Source: Persicobacter diffluens | Lineage (GTDB): Bacteria; Bacteroidota; Bacteroidia; Cytophagales; Cyclobacteriaceae | Reading direction: 5' to 3' | NCBI RefSeq assembly: GCF_036244895.1 | Contig: NZ_BQKE01000001.1 | Coordinates: 310,001-374,000, forward strand | DNA: 64,000 nt | In this document: positions 16,068 through 24,309 of the stretch, one piece after another | Position numbering within the stretch: the stretch's first letter is position 1 | Layout of the letters: each line of letters opens with the position of its first letter | Notes under the pieces: generated by a model | Databases searched by the model: none | What the model was told of the DNA's origin: nothing | Seen by the model: only the letters and a program-made list of their open reading frames with translations | Made by a program: the position numbers and the translations under genes

Positions 16068-17399
16068 ATGAAAATTGCAGTAGTAGGAACAGGTTATGTC
16101 GGATTAGTAACCGGAACTTGTTTTGCTGAGACCGGAAATCATGTGACCTGTGTAGATATAGATGAGCGCAAAGTGGCAAAAATGCGCAATCGTGAAATGC
16201 CCATATTTGAACCTGGTCTGGATCTTTTATTTCATAGAAATATTGACCAGGGTAGATTGTCCTTTACCACTTCGTTAGCGGAAGGGATTGAAGGGGCTAA
16301 AGTTATCTTTTTGGCATTGCCCACGCCTCCCGGGGAAGATGGATCTGCCGACCTGAAGTACATTTTGCAGGTGGCGGAAGAATTAGGGCCAATTTTGAAT
16401 CAATATGTTGTCGTGGTGGATAAATCAACGGTACCAGTCGGAACCGCTGAGAAAGTCAGAGCTAGAATTGCGGCAAATGCCACTGTTGACTTTGATGTGG
16501 TGTCTAATCCTGAATTTTTACGGGAAGGAGTGGCTGTGGATGATTTTATGAAACCTGACCGGGTGGTCGTAGGAACCACCTCCAAAGATGCGCAGAAAGT
16601 GATGGAGCAATTATATGCGCCACTGGTTCGGCAGGGGAATCCGGTGATTTTTATGGATGAGAAATCAGCGGAATTGACCAAGTATGCTGCCAATTCATTT
16701 CTGGCGACCAAAATTACCTTTATGAATGAGATTGCCAATCTGTGCGAGTTAGTGGGTGCTGATGTGGACGCGGTTCGGCGTGGAGTGGGAACCGATACCC
16801 GAATTGGCAACCGATTTTTATTTGCGGGCATAGGTTATGGAGGTTCATGCTTTCCAAAGGATGTTCAGGCTTTGGAGAAAACGTCCAAAGAATATGAATA
16901 TGATTTTAAGCTTTTGGATGCTGTAATGGAGGTGAACCATCGCCAAAAGACAAAGCTTTTTCCAAAATTGATCGAGTATTTTGGTGGAAGCCTGAAGGGG
17001 AAAACAATCGCTGTTTGGGGCTTGGCATTTAAACCAAATACAGATGATATTAGAGAGGCTCCGGCTCTTTATAATATTAAAGACTTTTTGGAGGCCGGAG
17101 CGAGGGTGAAAGTCTATGATCCTGAAGCGATGGAAAATGTGAAAGAAATTTTCGGGGATCAAATAACTTATTGTTCACACCAATATGCCGCTTCTGATGA
17201 GTCAGATGCTTTGGTGATTTTTACCGAATGGCCAGTCTTCCGTACCCCGGATTTTGATGTCCTACAAAAAGGCTTGAATAACCCCATCATATTTGACGGC
17301 AGAAACCTTTATGATTTGGAAGTCATGAAAGAGCTCGGTTTTGATTATATTAGCGTGGGACGAGCAGAAGTTCGTAAACATCAAACTGTAAAGGTTTAA
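16068..17399 (+). CDS. ugd: UDP-glucose 6-dehydrogenase
   Basis: Oxidises UDP-glucose to UDP-glucuronate with two NAD+. 443 aa from the ATG at 16068; an upstream GTG at 16020 would add 16 unrelated residues before the typical MKIAVVGTGYVGLVTG start. The Rossmann motif GTGYVGL, the middle helix EFLREGVAVDDF, and the catalytic Cys motif YGGSCFPKDVQAL are present, as is the C-terminal UDP-binding GLAFKPNTDDIREAP. It heads a plus-strand sugar-nucleotide operon; uxs follows after 5 bp and uses its product. Confidence 0.96.
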   Translation: MKIAVVGTGYVGLVTGTCFAETGNHVTCVDIDERKVAKMRNREMPIFEPGLDLLFHRNIDQGRLSFTTSLAEGIEGAKVIFLALPTPPGEDGSADLKYILQVAEELGPILNQYVVVVDKSTVPVGTAEKVRARIAANATVDFDVVSNPEFLREGVAVDDFMKPDRVVVGTTSKDAQKVMEQLYAPLVRQGNPVIFMDEKSAELTKYAANSFLATKITFMNEIANLCELVGADVDAVRRGVGTDTRIGNRFLFAGIGYGGSCFPKDVQALEKTSKEYEYDFKLLDAVMEVNHRQKTKLFPKLIEYFGGSLKGKTIAVWGLAFKPNTDDIREAPALYNIKDFLEAGARVKVYDPEAMENVKEIFGDQITYCSHQYAASDESDALVIFTEWPVFRTPDFDVLQKGLNNPIIFDGRNLYDLEVMKELGFDYISVGRAEVRKHQTVKV

Positions 17400-17404
17400 G
17401 TCAT

Positions 17405-18391
17405 ATGAAAAGAGTATTAATCACAGGTGCAGCCGGTTTTTTGGGTTCGCACCTGTGTGACCGTTTTATAAAGGAAGGCTACCATGTCATGGCCATGGAT
17501 AACCTGATCACTGGGGATTTAAAGAATATAGAGCATCTTTTCCCGCTTTCTAACTTTGAATTTTATAATCATGATGTATCTAATTTCGTGCATGTTTCCG
17601 GTGACTTAGATTTTATCCTTCATTTTGCCTCACCAGCTTCTCCTATCGACTATTTGAAAATCCCGATTCAAACTTTGAAGGTGGGCTCTTTAGGGACACA
17701 CAACTTGTTAGGATTAGCCAAATCAAAGGGAGCCCGGATGTTGATCGCCTCTACTTCCGAGGTTTATGGAGATCCTGAGGTGCATCCTCAAAAAGAGGAT
17801 TATTGGGGAAATGTAAATCCTGTCGGGCCTCGAGGTGTTTATGATGAAGCCAAACGATTTCAGGAGGCCATGACCATGGCCTACCATACCTATCATGGGC
17901 TGGAAACTCGGATTGTCCGTATTTTCAATACCTATGGTCCCAGAATGCGTCTGAATGATGGGCGAGTATTACCGGCCTTCATAGGGCAAGCCTTAAGAGG
18001 AGAGGACTTAACCGTATTTGGGGATGGCTCTCAAACCCGCTCCTTCTGCTATGTTGACGATTTGGTGGAAGGGATTTATCGTTTATTGCACTCGGATTAT
18101 GCTCATCCGGTGAATATTGGAAATCCTAATGAGATTACCATTGGGGAATTCGCAGAAGAGATTATTAAGCTTACAGGAACAGATCAAAAAGTGATCTATA
18201 AAGAATTGCCTACCGATGATCCTAAAAAAAGGCAACCGGATATTTCTTTAGCAAAAGATATACTAGATTGGGAACCTAAAGTTTCCCGGGCGGAAGGGCT
18301 TAAAATCACCTATGAGTATTTCAAGTCCTTATCCGAATCGGAGCTTTATAAAAAAGAGCATAATAATTTTGAGCAATACATAAAAAAGTAA
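17405..18391 (+). CDS. uxs: UDP-glucuronate decarboxylase (UDP-xylose synthase)
   Basis: Extended short-chain dehydrogenase, 328 aa, converting UDP-glucuronate to UDP-xylose. NAD-binding GAAGFLGSHL is at the N-terminus. The catalytic triad shows as Ser/Thr in ASTSEVYGDP and Tyr-x3-Lys in VYDEAKRFQEA. FNTYGPRMRLNDGRV is typical of UXS rather than epimerases. It directly follows ugd, so the pair supplies UDP-xylose for surface glycans. A bifunctional UDP-4-keto-pentose route is less likely because the ArnA formyltransferase part is missing. Confidence 0.92.
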   Translation: MKRVLITGAAGFLGSHLCDRFIKEGYHVMAMDNLITGDLKNIEHLFPLSNFEFYNHDVSNFVHVSGDLDFILHFASPASPIDYLKIPIQTLKVGSLGTHNLLGLAKSKGARMLIASTSEVYGDPEVHPQKEDYWGNVNPVGPRGVYDEAKRFQEAMTMAYHTYHGLETRIVRIFNTYGPRMRLNDGRVLPAFIGQALRGEDLTVFGDGSQTRSFCYVDDLVEGIYRLLHSDYAHPVNIGNPNEITIGEFAEEIIKLTGTDQKVIYKELPTDDPKKRQPDISLAKDILDWEPKVSRAEGLKITYEYFKSLSESELYKKEHNNFEQYIKK

Positions 18392-18398
18392 CTTTTTA

Positions 18399-19448
18399 AT
18401 GAAAGCCATTTTAATTACGGGAGGAGCCGGTTTTATCGGTTCCCATGTGGTTCGTCTTTTTGTAAATAAATACCCTGAGTACAAAATAGTGAACTTGGAT
18501 AAGTTGACTTATGCAGGGAACCTAGAGAACCTTCTTGATATTGATCAAAAGGAGAATTATGAATTCGTTAAAGGGGATATTTGTGATGAAGCTTTCATCA
18601 ATAGCCTTTTTCAGAAATATCAATTTGAAGGGGTTTTACATCTGGCGGCCGAATCACATGTAGATCGCTCTATTAAAGACCCTCTGGCTTTTGTGAAGAC
18701 CAATATTATTGGAACGGTAAATCTTTTAAATGCTGCCAAGGACTTATGGGCAGATAATTTTGAAGGGAAGCGATTTTATCATATTAGTACGGATGAGGTT
18801 TATGGTTCTCTTGATGATGGAGGTTTCTTTTACGAAGATACCTCTTATGACCCACAGTCTCCATATTCAGCATCAAAAGCGTCTTCAGACCATTTTGTAA
18901 GAGCCTACGCCAATACTTATAAGTTACCGGTGGTGATTACGAATTGTTCCAATAACTATGGGCCAAATCAGTTCCCGGAGAAATTGATTCCGCTGTTTAT
19001 TAATAACATTAGAAATAATAAGCCTCTTCCGGTATATGGGAAAGGAGAGAATGTAAGAGACTGGTTGTACGTAGTGGATCACGCCCGTGCAATTGATGTG
19101 GTTTACCATCAGGGAAAATTGGGGGAAACCTACAATATCGGTGGCTTTAATGAGTGGCAGAATATTGACCTGATTAAAGTGATTTGTAAGGTAATGGATG
19201 AGAAGTTGGGTCGTCCGGCAGGAACGGCAGAGCAACTTATTACCTATGTGACTGATCGTGCAGGTCATGATTTGAGGTATGCCATTGATGCCAACAAGAT
19301 TATGAAGGAATTGGGTTGGGAACCTAGTTTACAGTTTGAAGAAGGGATTGGCAAAACGGTCGATTGGTATCTGGAAAATCAGGAGTGGATGGACAACATT
19401 ACTTCAGGAGATTACCAAAAGTACTACCAGGAGCAGTACGAGCAATAA
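18399..19448 (+). CDS. rfbB: dTDP-glucose 4,6-dehydratase
   Basis: 349 aa extended SDR enzyme making dTDP-4-keto-6-deoxyglucose. N-terminal GGAGFIGSHVVRLF binds NAD. HISTDEVYGSLDDGG contains the Thr-Asp-Glu catalytic set, and YSASKASSDHFVRAY the Tyr-x3-Lys. NNYGPNQFPEKLIPL is a family signature. It follows uxs by 7 bp and precedes rfbA, which makes its substrate. The later steps for dTDP-rhamnose (rfbC, rfbD) are not in the window, so the end sugar is unknown. Confidence 0.95.
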   Translation: MKAILITGGAGFIGSHVVRLFVNKYPEYKIVNLDKLTYAGNLENLLDIDQKENYEFVKGDICDEAFINSLFQKYQFEGVLHLAAESHVDRSIKDPLAFVKTNIIGTVNLLNAAKDLWADNFEGKRFYHISTDEVYGSLDDGGFFYEDTSYDPQSPYSASKASSDHFVRAYANTYKLPVVITNCSNNYGPNQFPEKLIPLFINNIRNNKPLPVYGKGENVRDWLYVVDHARAIDVVYHQGKLGETYNIGGFNEWQNIDLIKVICKVMDEKLGRPAGTAEQLITYVTDRAGHDLRYAIDANKIMKELGWEPSLQFEEGIGKTVDWYLENQEWMDNITSGDYQKYYQEQYEQ

Positions 19449-19462
19449 AAGAATTGAAACCA

Positions 19463-19494
19463 AGGGGGCGGATTTTTCTGCCCCTAAATTTTTT
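19463..19494 (+). terminator. Terminator-like hairpin between rfbB and rfbA
   Basis: A 7-bp stem (GGGGCGG at 19465-19471 with CTGCCCC at 19478-19484, one G-T pair) is followed by a T-rich run and ends just before the rfbA ATG. It may attenuate rfbA or stabilise the upstream mRNA; an effect is inferred only. Confidence 0.5.
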
Positions 19495-19499
19495 ATCCC

Positions 19500-20363
19500 A
19501 TGAAAGGAATAATTCTAGCGGGGGGATCAGGGACGAGGTTGCACCCCCTAACTTTAGCAATGAGTAAACAAATGATGCCGGTTTATGATAAACCCATGAT
19601 TTATTACCCATTAAGTATTCTCATGATGTCTGGTATTCGTGAGATATTGATCATTTCAACCCCAAGGGACCTTCCATTTTTTAAAGAATTATTAGGAGAT
19701 GGGAAACGACTGGGGTGTGAATTTTCTTATGCTGTTCAGGAGCATCCGGAAGGATTAGCACAGGCCTTCATTATTGGCGAGGAATTTATTGGGGATGATA
19801 AGGTCGCTTTGATTTTGGGTGATAATATTTTCTATGGAAACGGTTTATCCACTCAGCTTCAGGGGAATGTTGATCCCGATGGAGGAATCATTTATGCCTA
19901 TCATGTGAATGATCCGGAGCGTTATGGGGTGGTAGAGTTCGATGATCAAAAACAAGCCATTTCCATCGAGGAAAAGCCATTGGAGCCAAAGTCAAATTAT
20001 GCGGTGCCGGGCTTGTACTTTTATGATAATGAGGTGGTGTCTATTGCTAAATCCATCAAGCCAAGCAAAAGAGGAGAGCTGGAAATTACAGATGTAAATA
20101 AAGTTTATCTGAGGAAGGGGAAATTGAAGGTCAGTGTGATGAACCGTGGTACAGCCTGGTTGGATACCGGTACCCATGCTTCTTTGGCTCAGGCCGGGCA
20201 GTTCGTTCAAATTATTGAAGAAAGACAAGGGCTAAAAGTAGGCTGTATTGAGGAAATCGCCTACCGGATGAACTTTATTAATAAGGAGCAATTGCTAGAA
20301 CTGGCAGAGCCCTTAATGAAAAGTGGTTATGGTCAATACTTAGCCCGTATTATTCACGCTTAA
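19500..20363 (+). CDS. rfbA: Glucose-1-phosphate thymidylyltransferase
   Basis: 287 aa nucleotidyltransferase forming dTDP-glucose from dTTP and glucose 1-phosphate. N-terminal MKGIILAGGSGTRLHPLT is the nucleotide-binding loop. KQMMPVYDKPMIYYPLS, LILGDNIFYGNGL and the C-terminal RGTAWLDTGTHASL are diagnostic. It is the last gene of the ugd-uxs-rfbB-rfbA operon. Its stop codon touches the start of an R1 repeat. It supplies the substrate of RfbB. Confidence 0.96.
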   Translation: MKGIILAGGSGTRLHPLTLAMSKQMMPVYDKPMIYYPLSILMMSGIREILIISTPRDLPFFKELLGDGKRLGCEFSYAVQEHPEGLAQAFIIGEEFIGDDKVALILGDNIFYGNGLSTQLQGNVDPDGGIIYAYHVNDPERYGVVEFDDQKQAISIEEKPLEPKSNYAVPGLYFYDNEVVSIAKSIKPSKRGELEITDVNKVYLRKGKLKVSVMNRGTAWLDTGTHASLAQAGQFVQIIEERQGLKVGCIEEIAYRMNFINKEQLLELAEPLMKSGYGQYLARIIHA

Positions 20364-20563
20364 ATCCTCGTTTTGCTGCAAGGCGGGAAAAATGAAGATA
20401 TAGTCCCTATTTCGAGTTTTTTCCAACGAAACAGATGCATGAGGAAAATGCAAGCCTACCCCAATTGGGGCTAATGGGAAATTTGTAAGCCAATATGAAA
20501 AAAATAAAAAAAAGTCACTTAAGGTAGCTAGGTGAATCTAGCGGTGAATAATTCGGGTTAGGA
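20361..20563 (+). repeat. R1 intergenic repeat, copy B
   Basis: About 203 bp beginning at the rfbA stop. Head blocks: AATCCTCGTTTTGC, AAGGCGGGAAAAATGAAG, CTATTTCGAGTTTTTTCC, GAGGAAAATGCAAGC and CCCCAATTGGGG. Tail: GCGGTGAATAATTCGGGTTA at 20541-20560. This is one of the clearest copies. It fills the rfbA-cysS gap up to the cysS terminator; no gene is visible. Confidence 0.8.
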
Positions 20564-20582
20564 CATATTAAGGCGTTATAAA

Positions 20583-20610
20583 AAAAGGAGGTCATTGACC
20601 TCCTTTTCTT
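20583..20610 (-). terminator. Terminator after cysS
   Basis: An 11-bp stem, AAAAGGAGGTC with GACCTCCTTTT. On the minus strand T residues follow. It lies just past the cysS stop and may serve both strands. Confidence 0.8.
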
Positions 20611-20613
20611 TTT

Positions 20614-22110
20614 TTATTTTATCTCGTCGTATGCCCAGTCAATTTTGTCCTTCATATCTTTTACTGCAATGCCCTGACCTTTCAGAGCAGCTCTAATTTC
20701 ATCCACTTTATCATAATCCTTAGCTTCTTTAGCTTCCTGGTAAAATTTCAAAAGCATATGGATGATCGGATCTACCTCTTCGATTTTTTCTTCCTGAAGG
20801 CCTAAAACATCAAAAACAAAACCGTTGAAGGTATTGATCAGGCGGTCATAAGTTTCCCGACCTATCTCTGCATATTTCAGTTGGCCTAAATATAGGGTAT
20901 TAATCTTCTTTAAGAGGTTGAAAAGGTGTGCAATGGTTTGAGCAGTATTGAAATCGTCGTTCATGGCACGATAACAATTATCACAAATACTATTGATTTG
21001 TTTCTGCTGCTTTTCATTGATTTCAACGCCTTCCTCCTCCTGGTAATTCAGTTTGGAGATTAACCTCATTCCATTTGCCAGGCGTATATATCCTTTCTCC
21101 GCAGCTTTCAGAGCGTCATTGGAGAAGTCCAGTGGACTAGAGTAATGGGACTGTAGCATGAAAAAGCGGACAGTCATCGGAGAATATCCTTTTTCTAATA
21201 ATTCATGATCTCCGGTTACCAATTGGTTAGGCAAGAATGAATTCCCCTTAGATTTACTCATTTTAGTGCCATTAACCGTCAGCATATTGGAATGCATCCA
21301 ATATTTGACCGTTTCTTTGCCAGTGGCGGCTTTTCCCTGCGCAATTTCACATTCATGATGAGGGAATTTTAAGTCCAATCCTCCTCCGTGAATATCAAAC
21401 TGCTCACCCAGATATTTGGTGCTCATGGCCGTACATTCTAAGTGCCAGCCCGGGAAACCAATGCCCCATGGAGATGGCCAGCGCATAATGTGCTCCTCGG
21501 AAGCTTTTTTCCAAAGAGCGAAATCCGCCTTGGATCGCTTCTCTTCCTGTCCGTCCAAATTTCGGGTAGTCTCTAAGAGGTCTTCTACTACCCTGCCGGA
21601 AAGTTTTCCGTAATTTTCCTGCTCATTATATTTGGCAATGTCAAAATAAACCGACCCTTCAGACTCATAGGCAAGGCCTGCGTCCAATATTTTTTGAATC
21701 ACCTCAATTTGCTCAATGATATGTCCCGTTGCCGAGGGTTCGATGTCCGGGGAGAGGATGTTGAATAATTTCATGACCTCGTGAAAACCGGTGGTGTAAC
21801 GCTGAACAACCTGCATGGGTTCAATTTTTTCCAGTTTTGCAATGCGCCCGATCTTGTCCTCCCCGGCATCAGCATCATCCACTAAATGTCCTACATCAGT
21901 AATGTTGCGTACATAGCGCACTTTATAATCCTGGAACTTTAAGTATCTGTTGATGACGTCAAAGCACATAAAGGTTCTAACATTTCCCAGGTGAACATCA
22001 CTGTAAACAGTAGGGCCACAAACATACATCCCAACAAATGGGGGATTGAGTGGTTCAAACTTCTCTTTTTTCCCACTTAGGGAATTGTAGACTTTTAATT
22101 CATTCAGCAT
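20614..22110 (-). CDS. cysS: Cysteinyl-tRNA synthetase
   Basis: Class Ia aminoacyl-tRNA synthetase, 498 aa, charging tRNA-Cys. MYVCGPTVYSDVHLGNVR contains the first zinc Cys and the HIGH-type motif (HLGN). GFPGWHLECTAM and FPHHECEIAQ supply further zinc ligands, and KMSKSKGN is the KMSKS loop. A C-terminal anticodon-binding part ends in KDKIDWAYDEIK. It is a single gene on the minus strand, bounded by a terminator and R1 copy B downstream and by the rimP promoter region upstream. Confidence 0.97.
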   Translation of the reverse strand: MLNELKVYNSLSGKKEKFEPLNPPFVGMYVCGPTVYSDVHLGNVRTFMCFDVINRYLKFQDYKVRYVRNITDVGHLVDDADAGEDKIGRIAKLEKIEPMQVVQRYTTGFHEVMKLFNILSPDIEPSATGHIIEQIEVIQKILDAGLAYESEGSVYFDIAKYNEQENYGKLSGRVVEDLLETTRNLDGQEEKRSKADFALWKKASEEHIMRWPSPWGIGFPGWHLECTAMSTKYLGEQFDIHGGGLDLKFPHHECEIAQGKAATGKETVKYWMHSNMLTVNGTKMSKSKGNSFLPNQLVTGDHELLEKGYSPMTVRFFMLQSHYSSPLDFSNDALKAAEKGYIRLANGMRLISKLNYQEEEGVEINEKQQKQINSICDNCYRAMNDDFNTAQTIAHLFNLLKKINTLYLGQLKYAEIGRETYDRLINTFNGFVFDVLGLQEEKIEEVDPIIHMLLKFYQEAKEAKDYDKVDEIRAALKGQGIAVKDMKDKIDWAYDEIK

Positions 22111-22303
22111 AATGCAAATTTAAAATAATCGCCAAGTCTTAAAGGAATTATGGATGATAATTTTCTCCCTCAAAATCCAAATCTAAAAAAATGATTGGAC
22201 AGAACTGATTTTTATAAATACCCTTTTGGAGATAGAAAGTCTCCTTTCGGTCCCCTAAAATTAAAAGGAATGCATATATATCTAGCTGTGATCAAATAAG
22301 ATG

Positions 22304-22334
22304 TTGTTATAAAAATTAAAAATTTCTATATTTG
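22304..22334 (+). promoter_or_regulatory. Promoter for rimP-nusA
   Basis: TTG at 22304-22306, a 20-bp spacer and TATATTTG at 22327-22334 fit the Bacteroidota consensus exactly. Transcription should start near 22341, about 50 bases before the rimP ATG. The rest of the 280-base cysS-rimP gap shows nothing else clear. Confidence 0.7.
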
Positions 22335-22349
22335 CGCTATCAAAAGGTT

Positions 22350-22375
22350 GAGGGGGCCCATCGCTCCCTCTTTTG
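22350..22375 (+). promoter_or_regulatory. 5' leader hairpin of rimP with T run
   Basis: GAGGGG at 22350-22355 pairs with TCCCTC at 22365-22370 (one G-T pair) and is followed by TTTTG. It begins about 10 bases after the predicted start site and so sits at the very 5' end of the mRNA. It resembles a short attenuator; NusA-dependent control is a plausible inference. Confidence 0.4.
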
Positions 22376-22390
22376 TTTATAAATGCAGGT

Positions 22391-22876
22391 ATGGCATTTC
22401 AGGAAGATTTAAAAGATAAAGTCTGGAAGTTGGCTGAGGAGGCCCTGAAGGACGATCAATACTTTGTTGTCAATGTGATTATCAGTGGTCATCAGCCCAA
22501 TATGAAAGTTTTGGTGCTGCTTGATGGCGATGATGGTATGGATATTGATGTTTGTGCAGAGGTAAGCAGATATGTAGGGTATCAGTTAGAGGAGCAGGAG
22601 GTCATTAGCACCAAATATATTTTGGAAGTGTCTTCTCCCGGATTGGATTACCCGCTACAATTGCACAGACAATATTTGAAGAATATTGGCAGAACGCTAA
22701 AAGTTACAGTGGAAGGAGAATCCAAACCTTTTAAAGGGGAGTTACTGGAAGTAACAGATTCAAATATTCTTCTGAAGGCCGAGGTGAAGGAAAAAGGAAA
22801 GAAAAAGGTAAACTATGAGGATACCGAGATTGCTTTCGATTCCATCAAGGAAGCCATGATTGTAATTGTATTTTAA
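22391..22876 (+). CDS. rimP: Ribosome maturation factor RimP
   Basis: 161 aa from the ATG at 22391, with MAFQEDLKDKVWKLAEEAL as its start; an upstream TTG at 22373 is unlikely. RimP assists 30S assembly near S12. Motifs: VNVIISGHQPNMKVLVLLDG, DIDVCAEVSRYVGYQLEE, and YILEVSSPGLDYPL, the family signature. The C-terminal Sm-like domain includes FKGELLEVTDSNILLKAE. It is first in rimP-nusA-infB, the order known from most bacteria. Confidence 0.94.
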   Translation: MAFQEDLKDKVWKLAEEALKDDQYFVVNVIISGHQPNMKVLVLLDGDDGMDIDVCAEVSRYVGYQLEEQEVISTKYILEVSSPGLDYPLQLHRQYLKNIGRTLKVTVEGESKPFKGELLEVTDSNILLKAEVKEKGKKKVNYEDTEIAFDSIKEAMIVIVF

Positions 22877-22942
22877 GAAAGGCTGTGCTAAAAAGTAACA
22901 GTTTAATTTGTTTATTATAGCAAGTAAAGAGACCGAAAGCAT

Positions 22943-24187
22943 ATGTTGGACAGTTCGACTTTAATCGAGTCTTTTGCGGAATTCGCAAAAACCAAAAATG
23001 TGGATCGCCCCACGATGATCCGTATTCTGGAAGATGTATTCCGTACAATGATCCGCAAAAAATATGAGTTTGATGATAACTTCGAAGTTATTATCAATGC
23101 TGAAAAGGGTGACCTGGAAATCTGGCGTTATCGCGAAATCGTGGATGATAACTCTGAGGATATCTGGGATTATGACAAAATCAGCCTGGAAGAGGCTAGA
23201 AAGATCGAGCCTGATTTTGAGATTGGAGAGCAGGTTGCGGAGTCGGTTCAATTGGAGGATTTCGGTCGTCGTGCAGTAATGACTGCTCGTCAAACTTTGA
23301 TGCAACGCATTAAAGATTTGGAAAAAGATATTTTATATCAAAAATATAAAGATTTGGTAGGTGATGTCATTACGGCTGAAGTTTACCAGGTTTTGGGTCG
23401 TGAAATCATCCTTGCCGATGGGGAAGGAAATGAATTGTCTTTACCAAAAGGAGAGCAGATCCCAAAAGATCGTTTCCGCAAGGGAGACACTGTTCGTGCG
23501 ATCATTCATAAGGTAGATACCAATAATGGTAATCCAAAGATTTTGGTTTCTAGAACGTCTCCTGAATTTTTGGAACGCTTATTTGAGCAGGAAGTTCCTG
23601 AGATTTATGACGGATTGATCTCTATTAAGAAGATTGTTCGTGAGCCAGGTGAACGTGCGAAAGTAGCGGTGGAATCTTATGATGACAGAATTGACCCGGT
23701 AGGAGCTTGTGTGGGAATGAAAGGATCCAGAATCCATTCTATCGTTCGTGAGCTTCGTAATGAGAACATTGATGTGATTAATTTCACAGAGAACAAAGAC
23801 TTGTTTATTGCTCGTGCATTGAGCCCGGCGAAGGTAGTTCGTACCGAGATTAACGAAGAAGAGTCTCGCGTAGCGGTATTCCTTAAACCGGATCAGGTTT
23901 CTTTGGCAATCGGTAAAGGAGGATATAATATCCGTCTTGCCGGTAAATTAGTGGGTTATGAGATTGACGTCTTCCGTGACATTGAAGAAGGGGAGGAAGA
24001 AGATATCATGCTAACTGAATTTAAAGACGAAATTGATGAGTGGATCATCGAAGAGTTGAACAAAGTTGGTCTGGATACCGCAAAGAGCGTTATCGCCCTT
24101 TCTATGGAAGAATTAGTACGTCGTACTGACCTTGAAGAGGAGACCATTGCCGAGATCGTGAAGGTAATTCACAACGAGTTTGAATAA
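22943..24187 (+). CDS. nusA: Transcription termination/antitermination factor NusA
   Basis: 414 aa. The N-terminal RNA polymerase-binding domain (about 1-130) is followed by an S1 domain (GDVITAEVYQVLGREIIL) and two KH domains (VGACVGMKGSRIHSIVREL; LAIGKGGYNIRLAGKL). A short acidic C-terminal region (DEIDEWIIEELNKVGLDTA) follows. NusA promotes pausing and intrinsic termination and binds hairpin RNA. It lies 66 bp after rimP and 122 bp before infB; the latter gap has a terminator and a promoter-like box. Confidence 0.96.
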   Translation: MLDSSTLIESFAEFAKTKNVDRPTMIRILEDVFRTMIRKKYEFDDNFEVIINAEKGDLEIWRYREIVDDNSEDIWDYDKISLEEARKIEPDFEIGEQVAESVQLEDFGRRAVMTARQTLMQRIKDLEKDILYQKYKDLVGDVITAEVYQVLGREIILADGEGNELSLPKGEQIPKDRFRKGDTVRAIIHKVDTNNGNPKILVSRTSPEFLERLFEQEVPEIYDGLISIKKIVREPGERAKVAVESYDDRIDPVGACVGMKGSRIHSIVRELRNENIDVINFTENKDLFIARALSPAKVVRTEINEEESRVAVFLKPDQVSLAIGKGGYNIRLAGKLVGYEIDVFRDIEEGEEEDIMLTEFKDEIDEWIIEELNKVGLDTAKSVIALSMEELVRRTDLEEETIAEIVKVIHNEFE

Positions 24188-24198
24188 AAATATAGCAT

Positions 24199-24232
24199 AA
24201 AGAGACAGGGAATCCCGAACCTGTCTCTTTTT
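24199..24232 (+). terminator. Terminator between nusA and infB, with complementary downstream arm
   Basis: An 11-bp stem (AAAGAGACAGG at 24199-24209 with CCTGTCTCTTT at 24220-24230) with a 10-base loop, then TTT. The segment AATCCCGAAC at 24211-24220, almost all of it loop, is perfectly complementary to GTTCGGGATT at 24246-24255. An alternative or pseudoknotted fold is therefore possible. It probably separates nusA and infB expression. Confidence 0.75.
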
Positions 24233-24236
24233 AATG

Positions 24237-24244
24237 TATATTTG
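24237..24244 (+). promoter_or_regulatory. -7 box for infB
   Basis: TATATTTG fits TAnnTTTG and lies after the nusA terminator. No TTG is at the -33 position. A start near 24251 would give infB its own transcript. Confidence 0.4.
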
Positions 24245-24309
24245 TCGTTCGGGATTTCCTATCATTTGAGAATAGCTCATTTTTATTAGCATCAGGCATC
24301 AGTAAATAT

